From Microvirga aerilata (lineage in GTDB: Bacteria > Pseudomonadota > Alphaproteobacteria > Rhizobiales > Beijerinckiaceae): a stretch of DNA of 64,000 nucleotides. The notes below the pieces were generated by a model. The model did not search any database. It was not told where the DNA came from and saw only the letters and a list, made by a program, of their open reading frames with translations. A program made the translations under genes and the position numbers. Below, one piece after another: positions 1 through 10,453 of this stretch (within the stretch, counting starts at the first letter, position 1; every line of letters begins with the position of its first letter). The stretch covers positions 120,610-184,609 of the forward strand of contig NZ_JAEQMY010000005.1 of the NCBI RefSeq assembly GCF_016743775.1, read 5' to 3'.

Positions 1-321
1 AAGGGCAGCATCGTCTACGACCAGGAGCGCATGAACGAGGTGCAGCTCTACACGGCCGAAGGAGCCCAGGAGACCCAGGGCTTTCGCACCATCCTGGCCG
101 CGCCGCATCACCCGCCCTACGACCGGTTCATCCCGGCGCCCGGCCATGGGCTCGGCTTCAACGACCTGAAGATCATCGAGTGCCGCGAGCTGATCCGCCG
201 CATCGGCGGCGAGGCGGCGCATCTCATCACGTTCGAGGACGGCATCCGCATCGAGCGCACGGTGGACGCGATCGCGCGCAGCGCGCACGAGGGGCGGTGG
301 GTTGAGGTGACGGGTGGGTAG
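1..321 (+). CDS. Gfo/Idh/MocA family oxidoreductase, C-terminal part
   Basis: The frame is open from the first base, so this is the last 106 codons of a gene starting outside the window. The visible residues (for example HPPYDRFIPAPGHGLGFNDLK, then a helix with ECRELIRRIGG and a final strand EGRWVEV) look like the C-terminal end of NAD(P)-dependent sugar or inositol dehydrogenases of the Gfo/Idh/MocA family. The NAD-binding N-terminus is not present here, so the substrate cannot be inferred. The gene runs convergent to recQ, and a palindromic repeat lies between the two stop codons. The family call rests only on the C-terminal domain. Confidence 0.72.
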   Translation, partial: KGSIVYDQERMNEVQLYTAEGAQETQGFRTILAAPHHPPYDRFIPAPGHGLGFNDLKIIECRELIRRIGGEAAHLITFEDGIRIERTVDAIARSAHEGRWVEVTGG

Positions 322-346
322 AGAACGCGTCGGTTCAAGACGCGCT

Positions 347-382
347 GTCATTCCGGGGCCGCGCAGCGGAGCCCGGAATGAC
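347..382. repeat. Family A palindromic repeat between convergent genes
   Basis: A perfect 11-bp inverted repeat, GTCATTCCGGG at 347-357 and CCCGGAATGAC at 372-382, encloses a GC-rich loop. The core recurs almost unchanged at 23488-23520. It lies between two converging stop codons, where a REP-type element could also act as a transcription barrier. There is no T-run, so it is not a standard intrinsic terminator. Confidence 0.7.
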
Positions 383-390
383 GGTGCGCC

Positions 391-2189
<1,799 letters not shown>

Positions 2190-2193
<4 letters not shown>

Positions 2194-3458
2194 GTCTGCC
2201 GTGTGGCCGATGAAGGCCCCGAGGTCAATGCGGCATCGGGAATCCGGAACGAGGCCAGCACCCCGCGGGCCGCCGCGATGCCGGTGGCGAAGGTGGCCTG
2301 GAGCAGGTAGCCGCCGGTGGGCGCCTCCCAGTCCAGCATCTCGCCGGCCACGAACACGCCCGGCATCCGGCGCAGCATCAGGTGGGCGTCGAGCTCGCCG
2401 AAGGGCACGCCGCCGGCGCTGGAAATGGCGCGGTCGAGGGATTGCGTGCTGGCCAGAGTCAGGGGCACGGCCTTGATCAGGCGGGCGAGGGCCTCCGGCT
2501 CCGACGGCAGGGCCGGGGAGGCCTCCCGCAGCAGACCGATGCCCACGGGGCTCAAACCGGCAGCCTTGCGCAGGAAGGTGGAGGCGGACTGGCCCTTGCG
2601 GGGCGCTGCAAGCTTCGGCACGAGGATCTCGTGCGACACGTCGGGCCGAAGATCGACGTGAACAGTGGCGCTGCCGCGCTGCTCGACAGCATCGCGCAGG
2701 GGGCCCGAGAGGGCATAGACCGCGCCGCCCTCGATCCCGTCCGCCGTCACGATGGCCTCGCCCCTCACCGTCGTGCCCTCGAAGGCAAGCGCGATGCGCT
2801 TCAGGGGCTCGCCCTCGTGGCGGCGCATGAACGGGGACCAGGGGAGGGTGAAGCCCATATTGGCCGGGCGCAGGGGGCGGACCGGAATGCCCCGTTGGGC
2901 CAGGAGATCCGCCCAGGTCCCGTCGGAGCCGAGGCGGGGCCAGCTGGCGCCCCCAAGGGCCAGGATCGTGGCATCGGGTTGCGTCCGGACCGGCTCCCCC
3001 GCCGCATCGGTGAAGACCAGAGCGCCGTCCTCGTCCCAGCCCTGCCAGCGATGGCGCAGGGCGAAGCGCACGTTCAGGGCTTCCAGCCGCTGCAGCCAGG
3101 CCCGCAGGAGGGGCGAGGCCTTGAAGGCCTTGGGGAACACCCGTCCGCTGGAGCCCACGAACGTTTCCTGCCCTAAGCCCTCGCACCAGGCGCGAAGATC
3201 CTCCGGGCGGAAGGCCTCGATCAGGGGCCTGAGCTGGGGCTGGGCCTCCGCATAACGGGAGAGGAAGCGCTCGAATTCTTCGGAATGGGTCAGGTTCAGG
3301 CCGCCCCGGCCCGCCATGAGCAGCTTGCGGCCCACCGACGGCATGCGGTCGTAGACCGTGACGGCAACGCCCGCGCGCGCCAGAACCTCGGCGGCAACCA
3401 AGCCGGCAGGGCCGCCGCCCACGATGGCGGCTTCGGGAGGGGAGGATTTTGAGGGCAT
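2190..3458 (-). CDS. NAD(P)/FAD-dependent oxidoreductase, HI0933/BaiN-like (TIGR03862 type)
   Basis: A 422-residue flavoprotein. The N-terminus holds a dinucleotide-binding GGGPAGLVAAE motif with an acidic YDR continuation, then a GRGGLNLTH segment typical of the HI0933-like family. A late AGEMLDWEAPTGGYLLQATFATG motif closes the FAD site. The physiological substrate of this branch is unknown; relatives include bile-acid dehydrogenase BaiN and uncharacterised flavoproteins. The ATG at 3458 begins directly before the FAD motif; an upstream in-frame start at 3515 would add an unconserved 19-residue leader. The last bases overlap the recQ GTG start, so the two form a transcription unit in the order flavoprotein then recQ. 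A link to DNA metabolism is only suggested by that coupling. Confidence 0.85.
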
Positions 3459-3609
3459 GCGGTCAGCTGACGCGGGAGGAGAAGGAATCTGGACCCTCAC
3501 GCTGCAACATGGCATGCAGCGCCATCGGGTTCATGGCTTGATGCACATGAACGCCACAGGTGTTTTTTTCAAGAGGAGCGGCGCTGAACGCCGCCCGAAG
3601 GGGAATGCG

Positions 3610-4074
3610 ATGCGTGCTCTTGTCCTCTCGGCTCTGATCGCGCTGGGGCTGGCCGGCTGCGCGGGCGACTCGGTGCTGACGCCCCAGGATGCGGTCCTGG
3701 CGAGCTCCACGAACGATGCCGCCCAGGCCGCAGCCCTCATCTCGGCCTATCGGGTGTCGAAGGGCCTGAGCCCGGTGACGGTGGATTCCCGCCTGAACAG
3801 GGCGGCGGAGCACCAGGCGCGGGTGGTGGCGGCGGCGGGCCGGCTCAGCCACGGCAGCTTCGTGAGCCGCATGGATCAATACGGGATCAACGGCTACTCG
3901 GCCGAGAACCTGTCGGCGGGCTCGTCCTCCGTGGACGGGGCCATCAGCCGCTGGAAGGCCTCGCCCGGCCACAACAGCAACCTCCTGATGCCCCAGGCCC
4001 GCAGGATCGGGCTCGCGCGAGCGGATGCCAACAACCGCTACGGCCGCTACTGGGCGCTGGTGCTCGGACAATAA
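3610..4074 (+). CDS. CAP (SCP/PR1-like) domain lipoprotein
   Basis: A 154-residue secreted protein. The first residues form a lipoprotein signal peptide ending in the lipobox LAGC, so the mature protein should be anchored through Cys16. The rest is a small CAP/SCP domain with HQARVVAAAGRLSHGSF, a GYSAENLSAG segment and WKASPGHNSNLL, the usual His/Glu surface cleft signature (family knowledge). I start at 3610 because an AAGGGG ribosome site lies just upstream and the next codons give the signal peptide; an earlier in-frame extension lacks one. A small hairpin (3578-3594) lies just before the ribosome site. Bacterial CAP proteins have no settled function, so only the envelope location is firm. 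Confidence 0.85.
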   Translation: MRALVLSALIALGLAGCAGDSVLTPQDAVLASSTNDAAQAAALISAYRVSKGLSPVTVDSRLNRAAEHQARVVAAAGRLSHGSFVSRMDQYGINGYSAENLSAGSSSVDGAISRWKASPGHNSNLLMPQARRIGLARADANNRYGRYWALVLGQ

Positions 4075-4138
4075 GGCCTCAAGGCACAAACAAGGTCATG
4101 GCGCGTTAGGAAGCTGATTCCTCTCGCTTGCAGATTTC

Positions 4139-5917
4139 ATGACCCAGCCACAAATTCTTTCCTTCGCCATCGTCGCCGGGATGATGGGGCTCTTCGTCTG
4201 GGGACGCCTCCGCTACGATCTCGTGGCGGTGCTGTCCCTCCTGGCCGCCGTGCTCGTGGGCATCGTGCCGGCCGACAAGGCCTTCACGGGCTTCAGCGAC
4301 GACATCGTCATCATCGTGGCAAGCGCGCTGCTGGTCAGCGCCGCTGTGGCGAAGTCGGGCATCCTCGAGGTCGGGCTCAACCATGTGGGGCCGTATCTTC
4401 GCACCACGCAGATCCAGGTGGTGGTGCTCGTCGGCGTGGTGACGGTGCTGTCCGCCTTCGTGAAGAACATCGGCGCGCTCGCCATGATGATCCCGGTGGC
4501 GTTCCAGATCGCCCGGCGCACCAACACGCCGCCGTCGAGCTTTCTCATGCCCATGGCGTTCGGGTCGCTGCTCGGCGGCATCGTGACGCTCGTGGGCACC
4601 TCGCCCAACATCATCGTGTCCCGGGTCCGGCAGGAGCTCCTGGGCGAGCCTTTCGGCATGTTCGACTTCACCCCCGTGGGCCTGGGCATCGCGCTCGCGG
4701 GCGTGGTCTTCCTGGCCTTCGGCTACCGCCTGCTGCCCCAGGGGCGCAAAGGGGCGGCCTCCCTGGACGAGGCGCTGAACATCAAGGACTACGTCACGGA
4801 AGCCCGGGTGACGCCGGAATCCGATGTGGTCGGCCAGACGGTGGCGGACCTGCACAAGCTCGCCAACGGCGAGGTGAAGATCGCGGCCATCATCCGCAAC
4901 GAGAACCGCAGCTCGAGCCCGCTGCCCGATGCCAAGATCCGCGAGAACGACGTGCTCATGCTCGAGGGCGAGTCGGACGCCCTCGAGAGCGCCGTGGTGC
5001 GGGCCGGACTGAAGCTCAGCCGCGAGCACCACCAGCCGGAGACCGAGGAGGCCACCGACGAGATCGGCGTGATTGAGGCCATCGTCGGGCCGAGCTCGGT
5101 TCTGACCGGGGTCTCTGCGGAGCGCATCGGCCTCTACGAGCGCTTCGGGGTCAACCTCATCGCGGTGAGCCGCAGCGGCGAGCGCTTCAAGGAGCGCCTG
5201 CGCACCATCACGCTCCGCTCCGGCGACGTGATCGTGCTCCAGGGCAACCTGAAGAAGCTGCCCGACACCTTGCGCGATCTCGGCTGCCTGCCCCTCGCCG
5301 AGCGCGAGATCCGCCTCGGCAGCGCCCGCAGGAGCCTCGTTCCGGCGCTGATCCTCGTGGGCACCATGGTGCTGGTGGCCTTCAACATCCTGCCGGTGGC
5401 CATCGCGTTCTTCGGCGCGGGCGTCCTGCTGGTGCTGTTCGGCTCGCTCACCTTGAGGGAAGCCTACGAGACCATCGAGTGGCCCATCCTGGTGATGCTC
5501 GGCGCGCTGATCCCGGTCAGCGAATCGATCCGAACCACCGGCGGCACGGACCTCATCGCCGCCTGGCTCTCGTCCATCGCCAACATGCTGCCGCCCACCG
5601 GGGCCCTCGTGCTGATCATGGTGGCCGCCATGGCGGTGACGCCCTTCCTCAACAATGCCGCCACCGTGCTGGTGATGGCGCCGATTGCGGCAAGCTTCGC
5701 CACCCAGCTGGGCTTCAGGCCCGACGCCTTCCTGATGGCGGTGGCGATCGGGGCGGCCTGCGACTTCCTCACCCCCATCGGCCACCAGTGCAACACCCTG
5801 GTGATGGGCCCGGGCGGCTACCGCTTCGGCGATTACTGGCGCCTCGGCCTGCCGCTCTCGATCATCGTGGTGGTGGTGGGCGTGCCGCTGATCATGCTGT
5901 TCTGGCCCCTGCGGTAG
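4139..5917 (+). CDS. SLC13 family permease with two internal TrkA-C (RCK_C) domains
   Basis: A 592-residue inner-membrane transporter of the divalent anion:sodium symporter/arsenite permease group. It has an N-terminal bundle of hydrophobic helices including the FVKNIGALAMM and GTSPNIIVS motifs. A cytosolic insert (about residues 215-390) carries two RCK_C-like ligand-binding repeats (each ending in GDVIVLQG- or NDVLMLEG-type strands). A second helix bundle has the matching NNAATVLVMAP and TPIGHQCNTLVMGPGGY motifs. Paired re-entrant signatures of this kind bind the anion and sodium in the family. Proteins with this layout are often annotated as sulfate or dicarboxylate permeases; the substrate cannot be read from the sequence. 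The gene stands alone, 64 bases after the CAP lipoprotein gene. Confidence 0.88.
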   Translation: MTQPQILSFAIVAGMMGLFVWGRLRYDLVAVLSLLAAVLVGIVPADKAFTGFSDDIVIIVASALLVSAAVAKSGILEVGLNHVGPYLRTTQIQVVVLVGVVTVLSAFVKNIGALAMMIPVAFQIARRTNTPPSSFLMPMAFGSLLGGIVTLVGTSPNIIVSRVRQELLGEPFGMFDFTPVGLGIALAGVVFLAFGYRLLPQGRKGAASLDEALNIKDYVTEARVTPESDVVGQTVADLHKLANGEVKIAAIIRNENRSSSPLPDAKIRENDVLMLEGESDALESAVVRAGLKLSREHHQPETEEATDEIGVIEAIVGPSSVLTGVSAERIGLYERFGVNLIAVSRSGERFKERLRTITLRSGDVIVLQGNLKKLPDTLRDLGCLPLAEREIRLGSARRSLVPALILVGTMVLVAFNILPVAIAFFGAGVLLVLFGSLTLREAYETIEWPILVMLGALIPVSESIRTTGGTDLIAAWLSSIANMLPPTGALVLIMVAAMAVTPFLNNAATVLVMAPIAASFATQLGFRPDAFLMAVAIGAACDFLTPIGHQCNTLVMGPGGYRFGDYWRLGLPLSIIVVVVGVPLIMLFWPLR

Positions 5918-5960
5918 GGCGGTTCGGCAGGGTGAAACCTGAAACCAGCATGCCGCTTCT

Positions 5961-5983
5961 CCCTCTCCCGAGTGGGAGAGGGG
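5961..5983. repeat. Family C palindrome (CCCTCTCCC...GGGAGAGGG)
   Basis: A short hairpin repeat with arms CCTCTCCC and GGGAGAGG and a four-base loop, just after the permease gene. Near-identical copies are at 15073-15095, 16940-16960 and 17060-17083. It could fold in transcripts from either strand, but no T-run follows. Confidence 0.65.
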
Positions 5984-6051
5984 AGGCCATGGCGGCCTCG
6001 CGCTCTTCCGATGAAAGCCCGTAATCCGGCTTTCCTAACCCTCAGCCTCCT

Positions 6052-6101
6052 CCCTTCAAGAGACAGGCTCTCAGTCCCCCTTCAAGAGACAGGCTCTCAG
6101 T
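6052..6101. repeat. 26-bp tandem duplication
   Basis: The 24-base unit beginning CCCTTCAAGAGACAGG occurs at 6052-6075 and again at 6078-6101, separated by two C residues. The copies are identical. The second copy runs into the 3' end of the small minus-strand gene ending at 6097. This looks like a recent slippage or duplication event. Confidence 0.85.
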
Positions 6102-6363
6102 GCAGGAAGGCCGCGAGGAGAAGGGTGGTGCCTGCCGCCGAGGAGGACAGGGTCACGATCATGGCCCAGAGATGCAGCCGGTCCCGCTCCTCCTGGTTGA
6201 GCAGGGGACGGTAGCGCGCATCCGAGCGGCCGAAGATGAAGCTCGCCGTCCGGGCCGGTCTCGGCGCATGCGGCATGACGCAAAAGCTCGACCTCACCAT
6301 GCGCATCGGCTGCCGGTGCGTGCCGGCATCGTAGGAGGGGTCGTGGGAGATCTGCGGGTTCAT
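6097..6363 (-). CDS. Small hypothetical protein with a C-terminal membrane helix
   Basis: An 88-residue open frame that I do not recognise. The N-terminal two thirds are polar and basic, including ARYRPLLNQEERDRLHLW. The last 25 residues (MIVTLSSSAAGTTLLLAAFL) form one good membrane-spanning segment, giving a tail-anchored layout. The hydrophobic tail preceded by charged residues argues for a real protein, but there is no convincing ribosome site, and part of the 3' end lies in a duplicated 26-bp unit. The gene sits alone in a repeat-rich gap. It may be a genuine small membrane protein or a chance frame. Confidence 0.4.
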   Translation of the reverse strand: MNPQISHDPSYDAGTHRQPMRMVRSSFCVMPHAPRPARTASFIFGRSDARYRPLLNQEERDRLHLWAMIVTLSSSAAGTTLLLAAFLH

Positions 6364-6575
6364 CGCTGACGCAACACAAGAAGAGATCGTGACCAGACGC
6401 TCGCCCGGAAGCCATGAACGCGGGGTAAAGATGCAGCCCCGGTTGCCGGCGTCGTAAACCAAACCTTTATGGTGGGCCCATCTTACCGGTGGACAAGTCC
6501 AGCCGTGCGGTCCGAGGAGGCGCTTGCGCTGCCGCGTGCCACGAGCGAATCGCGCTCCACGTCTTGAGCGGCGGC

Positions 6576-6906
6576 CTGGGTAGCATTCCCGGCCGTAGCG
6601 CAGCGAAGGGGGCCAAGGCGCTGAGGGCTGAATGGATCCCCTTCCCTCGCTCCGCTTGGCCTTAGGATGACAGGGGCACCACCTTCGATGTCATTCCCGG
6701 CCGGAGATGGCGCAAGCCATCGCAGGGGAAGGGAATCCATGCGCTGCATGGAGTGGATCCCCTTCCCGGTCCTACGGACCGCCGGGGATGACAGCGGAGC
6801 GCTAACCTGGGTGTCATTCCCGGAAGGACGCGCAGCGGAGGGGAAGGAAATCCACTCAGTGGCTCACCACCATGGATCCCCTTCCCGGTCCTACGGACCG
6901 CCGGGG
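6576..6906. repeat. Family B modular repeats, three units
   Basis: This fills most of the 640-base gap before the exporter gene. Three units of about 95-100 bp lie near 6576-6672, 6690-6792 and 6813-6906. Each tends to begin with GTCATTCCCGG or a variant, contains GGATCCCCTTCCC modules, and ends with CCGGGGATGAC or similar, so each unit is broadly palindromic at its ends. The same modules recur at 21595-21940 and 27159-27379. I see no gene in 6364-7004 apart from these repeats. Confidence 0.8.
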
Positions 6907-7004
6907 CAACAGGAAACCACGAGCGCGGTTACCGCCGCCACAGGAAACGGGTCGCCCGAGGGCTGAACCTGTGTCATCCGTCGGCTAACGAAAGGGGCGC
7001 CCGC

Positions 7005-7964
7005 ATGACGCAAGCACCGGTTCACAAAACCATGACGGCATCCGACTGGGCGCTTCTGATCGCCCTGTCCGTGGTCTGGGGCGGTTCGTTTCTCTTCGTG
7101 GGGGTTGCCGTCAAGGAGCTGCCGCCGCTGACCATCGTGGCGTCTCGCGTCGTCATGGGAGCCCTGGCCCTGCTGGCCGTGCTTTATGTCATGAGCCTTC
7201 AGCTCCCGCGCACCCGGCAGGCCTGGGGCGCCTTCCTGGGCATGTCGATCCTCAACAACGTCATCCCGTTCACCCTGATCGTCTGGGGGCAGAGCCACAT
7301 CGCCAGCGGGCTTGCCTCCATCCTCAACGCCACCACGCCGCTCTTCACCGTGATCGTGGCCCATTACCTCACGGACGACGAGCATCTGACGGCCCAGAAA
7401 TTCTCCGGCGTGATCGTGGGCTTTGCCGGCGTCGCCGTGATGATCGGCGCGGCCGCCATGGCCGCCTGGGACGCCGGCATCCTGGCGCAGCTCGCCGTGC
7501 TGGGCGCGGCCCTGTCCTACGGCTTTTCGGGCGTGTTCGGGCGACGGTTCAAGACCATGGGCATTCCGCCGCTCGCGACCGCCGCCGGGCAGGTCACCGT
7601 CTCCAGCGCCCTCCTGCTGCCCGTGGCGCTGATCGTCGACCGACCCTGGACCCTGGGCGTGCCGAGCACCGGCGCCCTGTTGTCCATGGCGGCTCTCGGG
7701 CTCGTTTCGACGGCGTTTGCCTACCTGATCTTCTTCCGCCTGCTGGCGCGGGCGGGCGCCACGAATGTGGGCCTCGTGACCTTCCTCATTCCCGTGAGCG
7801 CGATTCTGCTCGGTGTGCTCGTCCTGGGCGAGACGCTGGCCCCCCGGCACGTCGCCGGCATGGCGCTGATCGCGGCGGGCCTCGTCCTGATCGACGGTCG
7901 GCTGGTGTCGCGCCTGAAGGGGTTTCTCAGCGCGAAGGAGCCGGCGACGCGCGGAAACGGTTGA
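7005..7964 (+). CDS. EamA/DMT superfamily transporter
   Basis: A 319-residue inner-membrane protein made of two EamA repeats of about five helices each, ten hydrophobic segments in all. The first repeat opens with the ALSVVWGGSFLFVGVAV signature; the second ends in LGETLAPRHVAGMALIAAGL, the usual last-helix motif. Family members export amino acids, metabolites or drugs; the substrate is not predictable. A GAAAGGGG ribosome site lies about 8 bases before the ATG. The 3' end overlaps the convergent neighbour by 38 bp, so the two transcripts would be antisense at their ends. Confidence 0.9.
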   Translation: MTQAPVHKTMTASDWALLIALSVVWGGSFLFVGVAVKELPPLTIVASRVVMGALALLAVLYVMSLQLPRTRQAWGAFLGMSILNNVIPFTLIVWGQSHIASGLASILNATTPLFTVIVAHYLTDDEHLTAQKFSGVIVGFAGVAVMIGAAAMAAWDAGILAQLAVLGAALSYGFSGVFGRRFKTMGIPPLATAAGQVTVSSALLLPVALIVDRPWTLGVPSTGALLSMAALGLVSTAFAYLIFFRLLARAGATNVGLVTFLIPVSAILLGVLVLGETLAPRHVAGMALIAAGLVLIDGRLVSRLKGFLSAKEPATRGNG

Positions 7965-8886
7965 ACATCATGTCGGGCGCGCTGGTGTTGTGGCGCGACG
8001 GCACGAGGCGGCCCATCCAGGCATCCGTCGCCTTGGCGCCGGGGAAGTTCATGATCGGCTCCTCGCGCCAGGAGCGGGCACCCGCCTCGCGCACGGCCAT
8101 GCGCGCCACGTCCGCGTTGAACTCGGTCACGTACATGGAGCGCAGGCCCGCGAACGGCATGCCCGAGATGGGCTGGTCGAAGGCGACGTCGAGCGTCTGC
8201 CGCTCCTCGTTGAGGGCCTTGACCGCGACGCTCGCCTTGCCGCCCTTGGCGAGGGTGAGCGTGAAGGTCATGGTGGCCGGATCGAAGGCCACGTCCTTCA
8301 GGTTCACCACGGGGCGCTGGTCGAACTCCACCGGTCCGACCAGGAAGGACGAGCCGTAGGAGGTCCAGTCCAGGTGCTCGGGCGGAAGCGGCTTGATGCG
8401 CCAGTACCCGTCGCCCGGATAGATCACCAGCACCTCGATGGCCTTGTCGCCCCGCTTCTTCAGGAGCTGGAGCAGGTGGATCCTGGGCGTCACCGTGCCG
8501 CCGATGGTCACCGTCACGTCGCTCGGGCGCCAGAACTCGGTGAAGGACAGGCCCATGATCCGCACGTTGCCGTCCTCGTAAAGCGTGCTCATGGTCGGGT
8601 GCGGCTTGGCGGAGGTTTCCTCGGAGATGTCCTCGCAGGCCGTCCAGTCCGGCTCCCAGCGGTCCTGGCGCAGCGAGCCCATATAGGCCGGATGCACGGC
8701 CTCGATCTGGAAGTGGCGCACCTCCGCCGATGCGAAGTTGATGGCCACGTTGTCCTTTTCGGCGCAGAGCACGGGCTCGCTGGTGTTCGTCACGTCGACG
8801 GCCAGCCCGTCGAGGCTGGCAGCCTGCGCCGCCGAGGCGAGGCCGAGAAGTCCAAGGGCGATGAGCCGGGGGAGGAGGGTGTGCAT
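7927..8886 (-). CDS. Secreted hypothetical protein
   Basis: A 319-residue protein with a clear Sec signal peptide (hydrophobic core LIALGLLGLASAAQA, cleavage likely near residue 22). The mature part is beta-rich and carries CEDISEE, the only other cysteine pair candidate being in EPVLCAEKD. No catalytic signature is recognisable. It is probably periplasmic. The gene stands alone, convergent with and overlapping the EamA transporter gene. The 253 bases between its start and the next gene hold no feature that I recognise. Function unknown. Confidence 0.75.
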   Translation of the reverse strand: MHTLLPRLIALGLLGLASAAQAASLDGLAVDVTNTSEPVLCAEKDNVAINFASAEVRHFQIEAVHPAYMGSLRQDRWEPDWTACEDISEETSAKPHPTMSTLYEDGNVRIMGLSFTEFWRPSDVTVTIGGTVTPRIHLLQLLKKRGDKAIEVLVIYPGDGYWRIKPLPPEHLDWTSYGSSFLVGPVEFDQRPVVNLKDVAFDPATMTFTLTLAKGGKASVAVKALNEERQTLDVAFDQPISGMPFAGLRSMYVTEFNADVARMAVREAGARSWREEPIMNFPGAKATDAWMGRLVPSRHNTSAPDMMFNRFRASPAPSR

Positions 8887-9139
8887 CGTTTAAGGGTTCT
8901 TCATGAAAAGCGGGGCTGTCGACCGGCAGAGATAGCGCGCTCCCTCTATGCCGTCGAGCCAAGAGGTCTTTGCAGGCGGGCTTGTTGATCCGGCATGGCA
9001 GCCATCGCATATGTGCCATTAGGGTTCACATCGCGCCTGTGATAGGGTGCAGACGATCCTGAAGCTTGGCTTCATGGGCGGTTTGCCCCCAAAAAGCCCA
9101 TTCGCCTGCCAGTTTTGAGGCCTTTGCCCGAGTTTATCG

Positions 9140-10255
9140 ATGATGCGCCTGACCTTGAGCCTCTCCGACAATCCCGCCACCACGTCCGTGGAACGGGCGA
9201 TCATGGAGTTCCGCAGCGCCCGCCCGGTGGTGATCGACGGCCCAGAGGGCAGCGCGCTCGTGCTCGGGGTCGAGAACCTGGACGAGGCCATGGGCGCCGA
9301 GATCGAGGCGATTGCCGGCGGCCATGCCCATCTGGTGCTGCCGGCGGCACGGCTGCGCCGCCTCGGCCTCGAGCGGGAGGCCCCGGGCCGCGTGGCCCTG
9401 CCGATGGTCGACCGGGCCAGGGTGGAAGCCTTGGCGTTGAAAGCCGACGGCCGCATCGATGCGCCGGTCCGTCCCGCCGGAGCCCCCGACGAGGAGGCGC
9501 TTGAGCTCGCCCGCCTGTCGCTGGTGCTCCCCGCCGTGGTCGTGGTGCCGCTGGCATCGGGCATCGAGATCGATCCGTCCCTCGTGCGCGTCTCGGGCCC
9601 GGCGATCCGGGACTACCGGCGGGCCAAGGCGCTCGATCTTGCCATCGTCAGCCGTGCGCCGGTGCCTCTGGAGGGTGCGCCCACCAGCGAGTTCGTGGTG
9701 TTTCGCGGCGGCGAGGGCCTGCGCGACCAGGTGGCGATCGTCGTGGGCAAGCCCGACCTGTCGAAGCCCGTGACCGTGCGGCTGCATTCGGCCTGCCTCA
9801 CGGGCGATCTCTTCGGCTCCCTGAAATGCGATTGCGGCGACCAGCTGCGCGAGACCGTGCGGTTCATGGCGCAGAACGACGGCGGCATCCTGCTCTATCT
9901 CGACCAGGAGGGGCGCGGAAACGGCATTGCCAACAAGATCCGCGCCTACAAGCTCCAGTCGCAAGGCTACGACACCTACGACGCCGACGAGGTGCTGGGC
10001 TTCGAGGCTGATCAGCGCCGCTTCGATTTCGCGGCCGTGATGCTGAAACAGCTCGGCGTCGGCGCCGTGCGGCTCATGACCAACAATCCCGAGAAGATCG
10101 CAGCCCTCGAAAAGGCCGGCTTGAGCGTCGTGTCCGACCACCGGGTGCTGGGCCGTCCGACGGCGGAGAATGTGAGCTATCTCGCCGCCAAGCGCGACCG
10201 GGCCGGGCATTACATCGACGTCGAGGGCCTGCTCGCCTGCTCGAACAAGGACTGA
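9140..10255 (+). CDS. ribA: GTP cyclohydrolase II-type enzyme with divergent N-terminal half
   Basis: A 371-residue protein. The C-terminal half (about 180-371) is a GTP cyclohydrolase II domain, which converts GTP to the diaminopyrimidine precursor of riboflavin. It has zinc cysteines Cys219, Cys230 and Cys232 with the standard spacing, a DQEGRGNG loop and the NKIRAYKLQSQGYDT segment carrying the catalytic tyrosine region. The N-terminal 180 residues resemble a decayed partner domain and lack the acidic and histidine signature expected of DHBP synthase (RibB). A lone RibA-like protein of this architecture occurs in several Rhizobiales (family knowledge). I saw no FMN riboswitch in the 253-base upstream gap. 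Consecutive ATG codons at 9140 and 9143 leave a one-residue doubt about the start. Confidence 0.85.
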   Translation: MMRLTLSLSDNPATTSVERAIMEFRSARPVVIDGPEGSALVLGVENLDEAMGAEIEAIAGGHAHLVLPAARLRRLGLEREAPGRVALPMVDRARVEALALKADGRIDAPVRPAGAPDEEALELARLSLVLPAVVVVPLASGIEIDPSLVRVSGPAIRDYRRAKALDLAIVSRAPVPLEGAPTSEFVVFRGGEGLRDQVAIVVGKPDLSKPVTVRLHSACLTGDLFGSLKCDCGDQLRETVRFMAQNDGGILLYLDQEGRGNGIANKIRAYKLQSQGYDTYDADEVLGFEADQRRFDFAAVMLKQLGVGAVRLMTNNPEKIAALEKAGLSVVSDHRVLGRPTAENVSYLAAKRDRAGHYIDVEGLLACSNKD

Positions 10256-10391
10256 GCCCGGCGCTCGCGGGGCTTCCGGTCTTGGAGGCCCATGGGGCCT
10301 TGAGAATCCCGGCGGTCTCCCGCAGCTCGCGGAATTATGTCCCTTCAAGCCATTGATATCATTCGCTATTTTAATCGCGCATCAAGCGGCC

Positions 10392-10427
10392 TTGCCGTCT
10401 GCCAAGTCGATGTATAGTATACTATAC
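10392..10427 (+). promoter_or_regulatory. Predicted promoter with a 16-bp perfect palindrome over the -10 box
   Basis: A sigma-70-like pair, TTGCCG at 10392-10397 and TAGTAT at 10415-10420, has a 17-base spacer. The perfect palindrome GTATAGTATACTATAC (10412-10427) covers the -10 box, an arrangement expected for repressor binding. It is the most AT-rich stretch in the local region. The downstream gene is the DUF4198 protein. The regulator is not encoded next to it. Confidence 0.55.
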
Positions 10428-10453
10428 GTAGCTCGATACGAGGAGATGACGGA

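Noticed and set aside
2194..3186. N-terminal extension of the RecQ frame
   Set aside because: It lies entirely in the antiparallel-phase shadow of the flavoprotein gene and has no conserved sequence; the GTGA overlap gives the start.
4106..5785. A 559-codon frame antisense to the SLC13 permease
   Set aside because: Product is Gly/His/Glu-rich with no domain pattern, while the plus strand gives a classical transporter.
6576..6906. CRISPR-like regular repeats
   Set aside because: Units are palindromic, variable in length and shared as modules in three places; no unique spacers of constant size and no cas genes.
8887..9139. FMN riboswitch upstream of the GTP cyclohydrolase II gene
   Set aside because: No conserved RFN core or stems seen.
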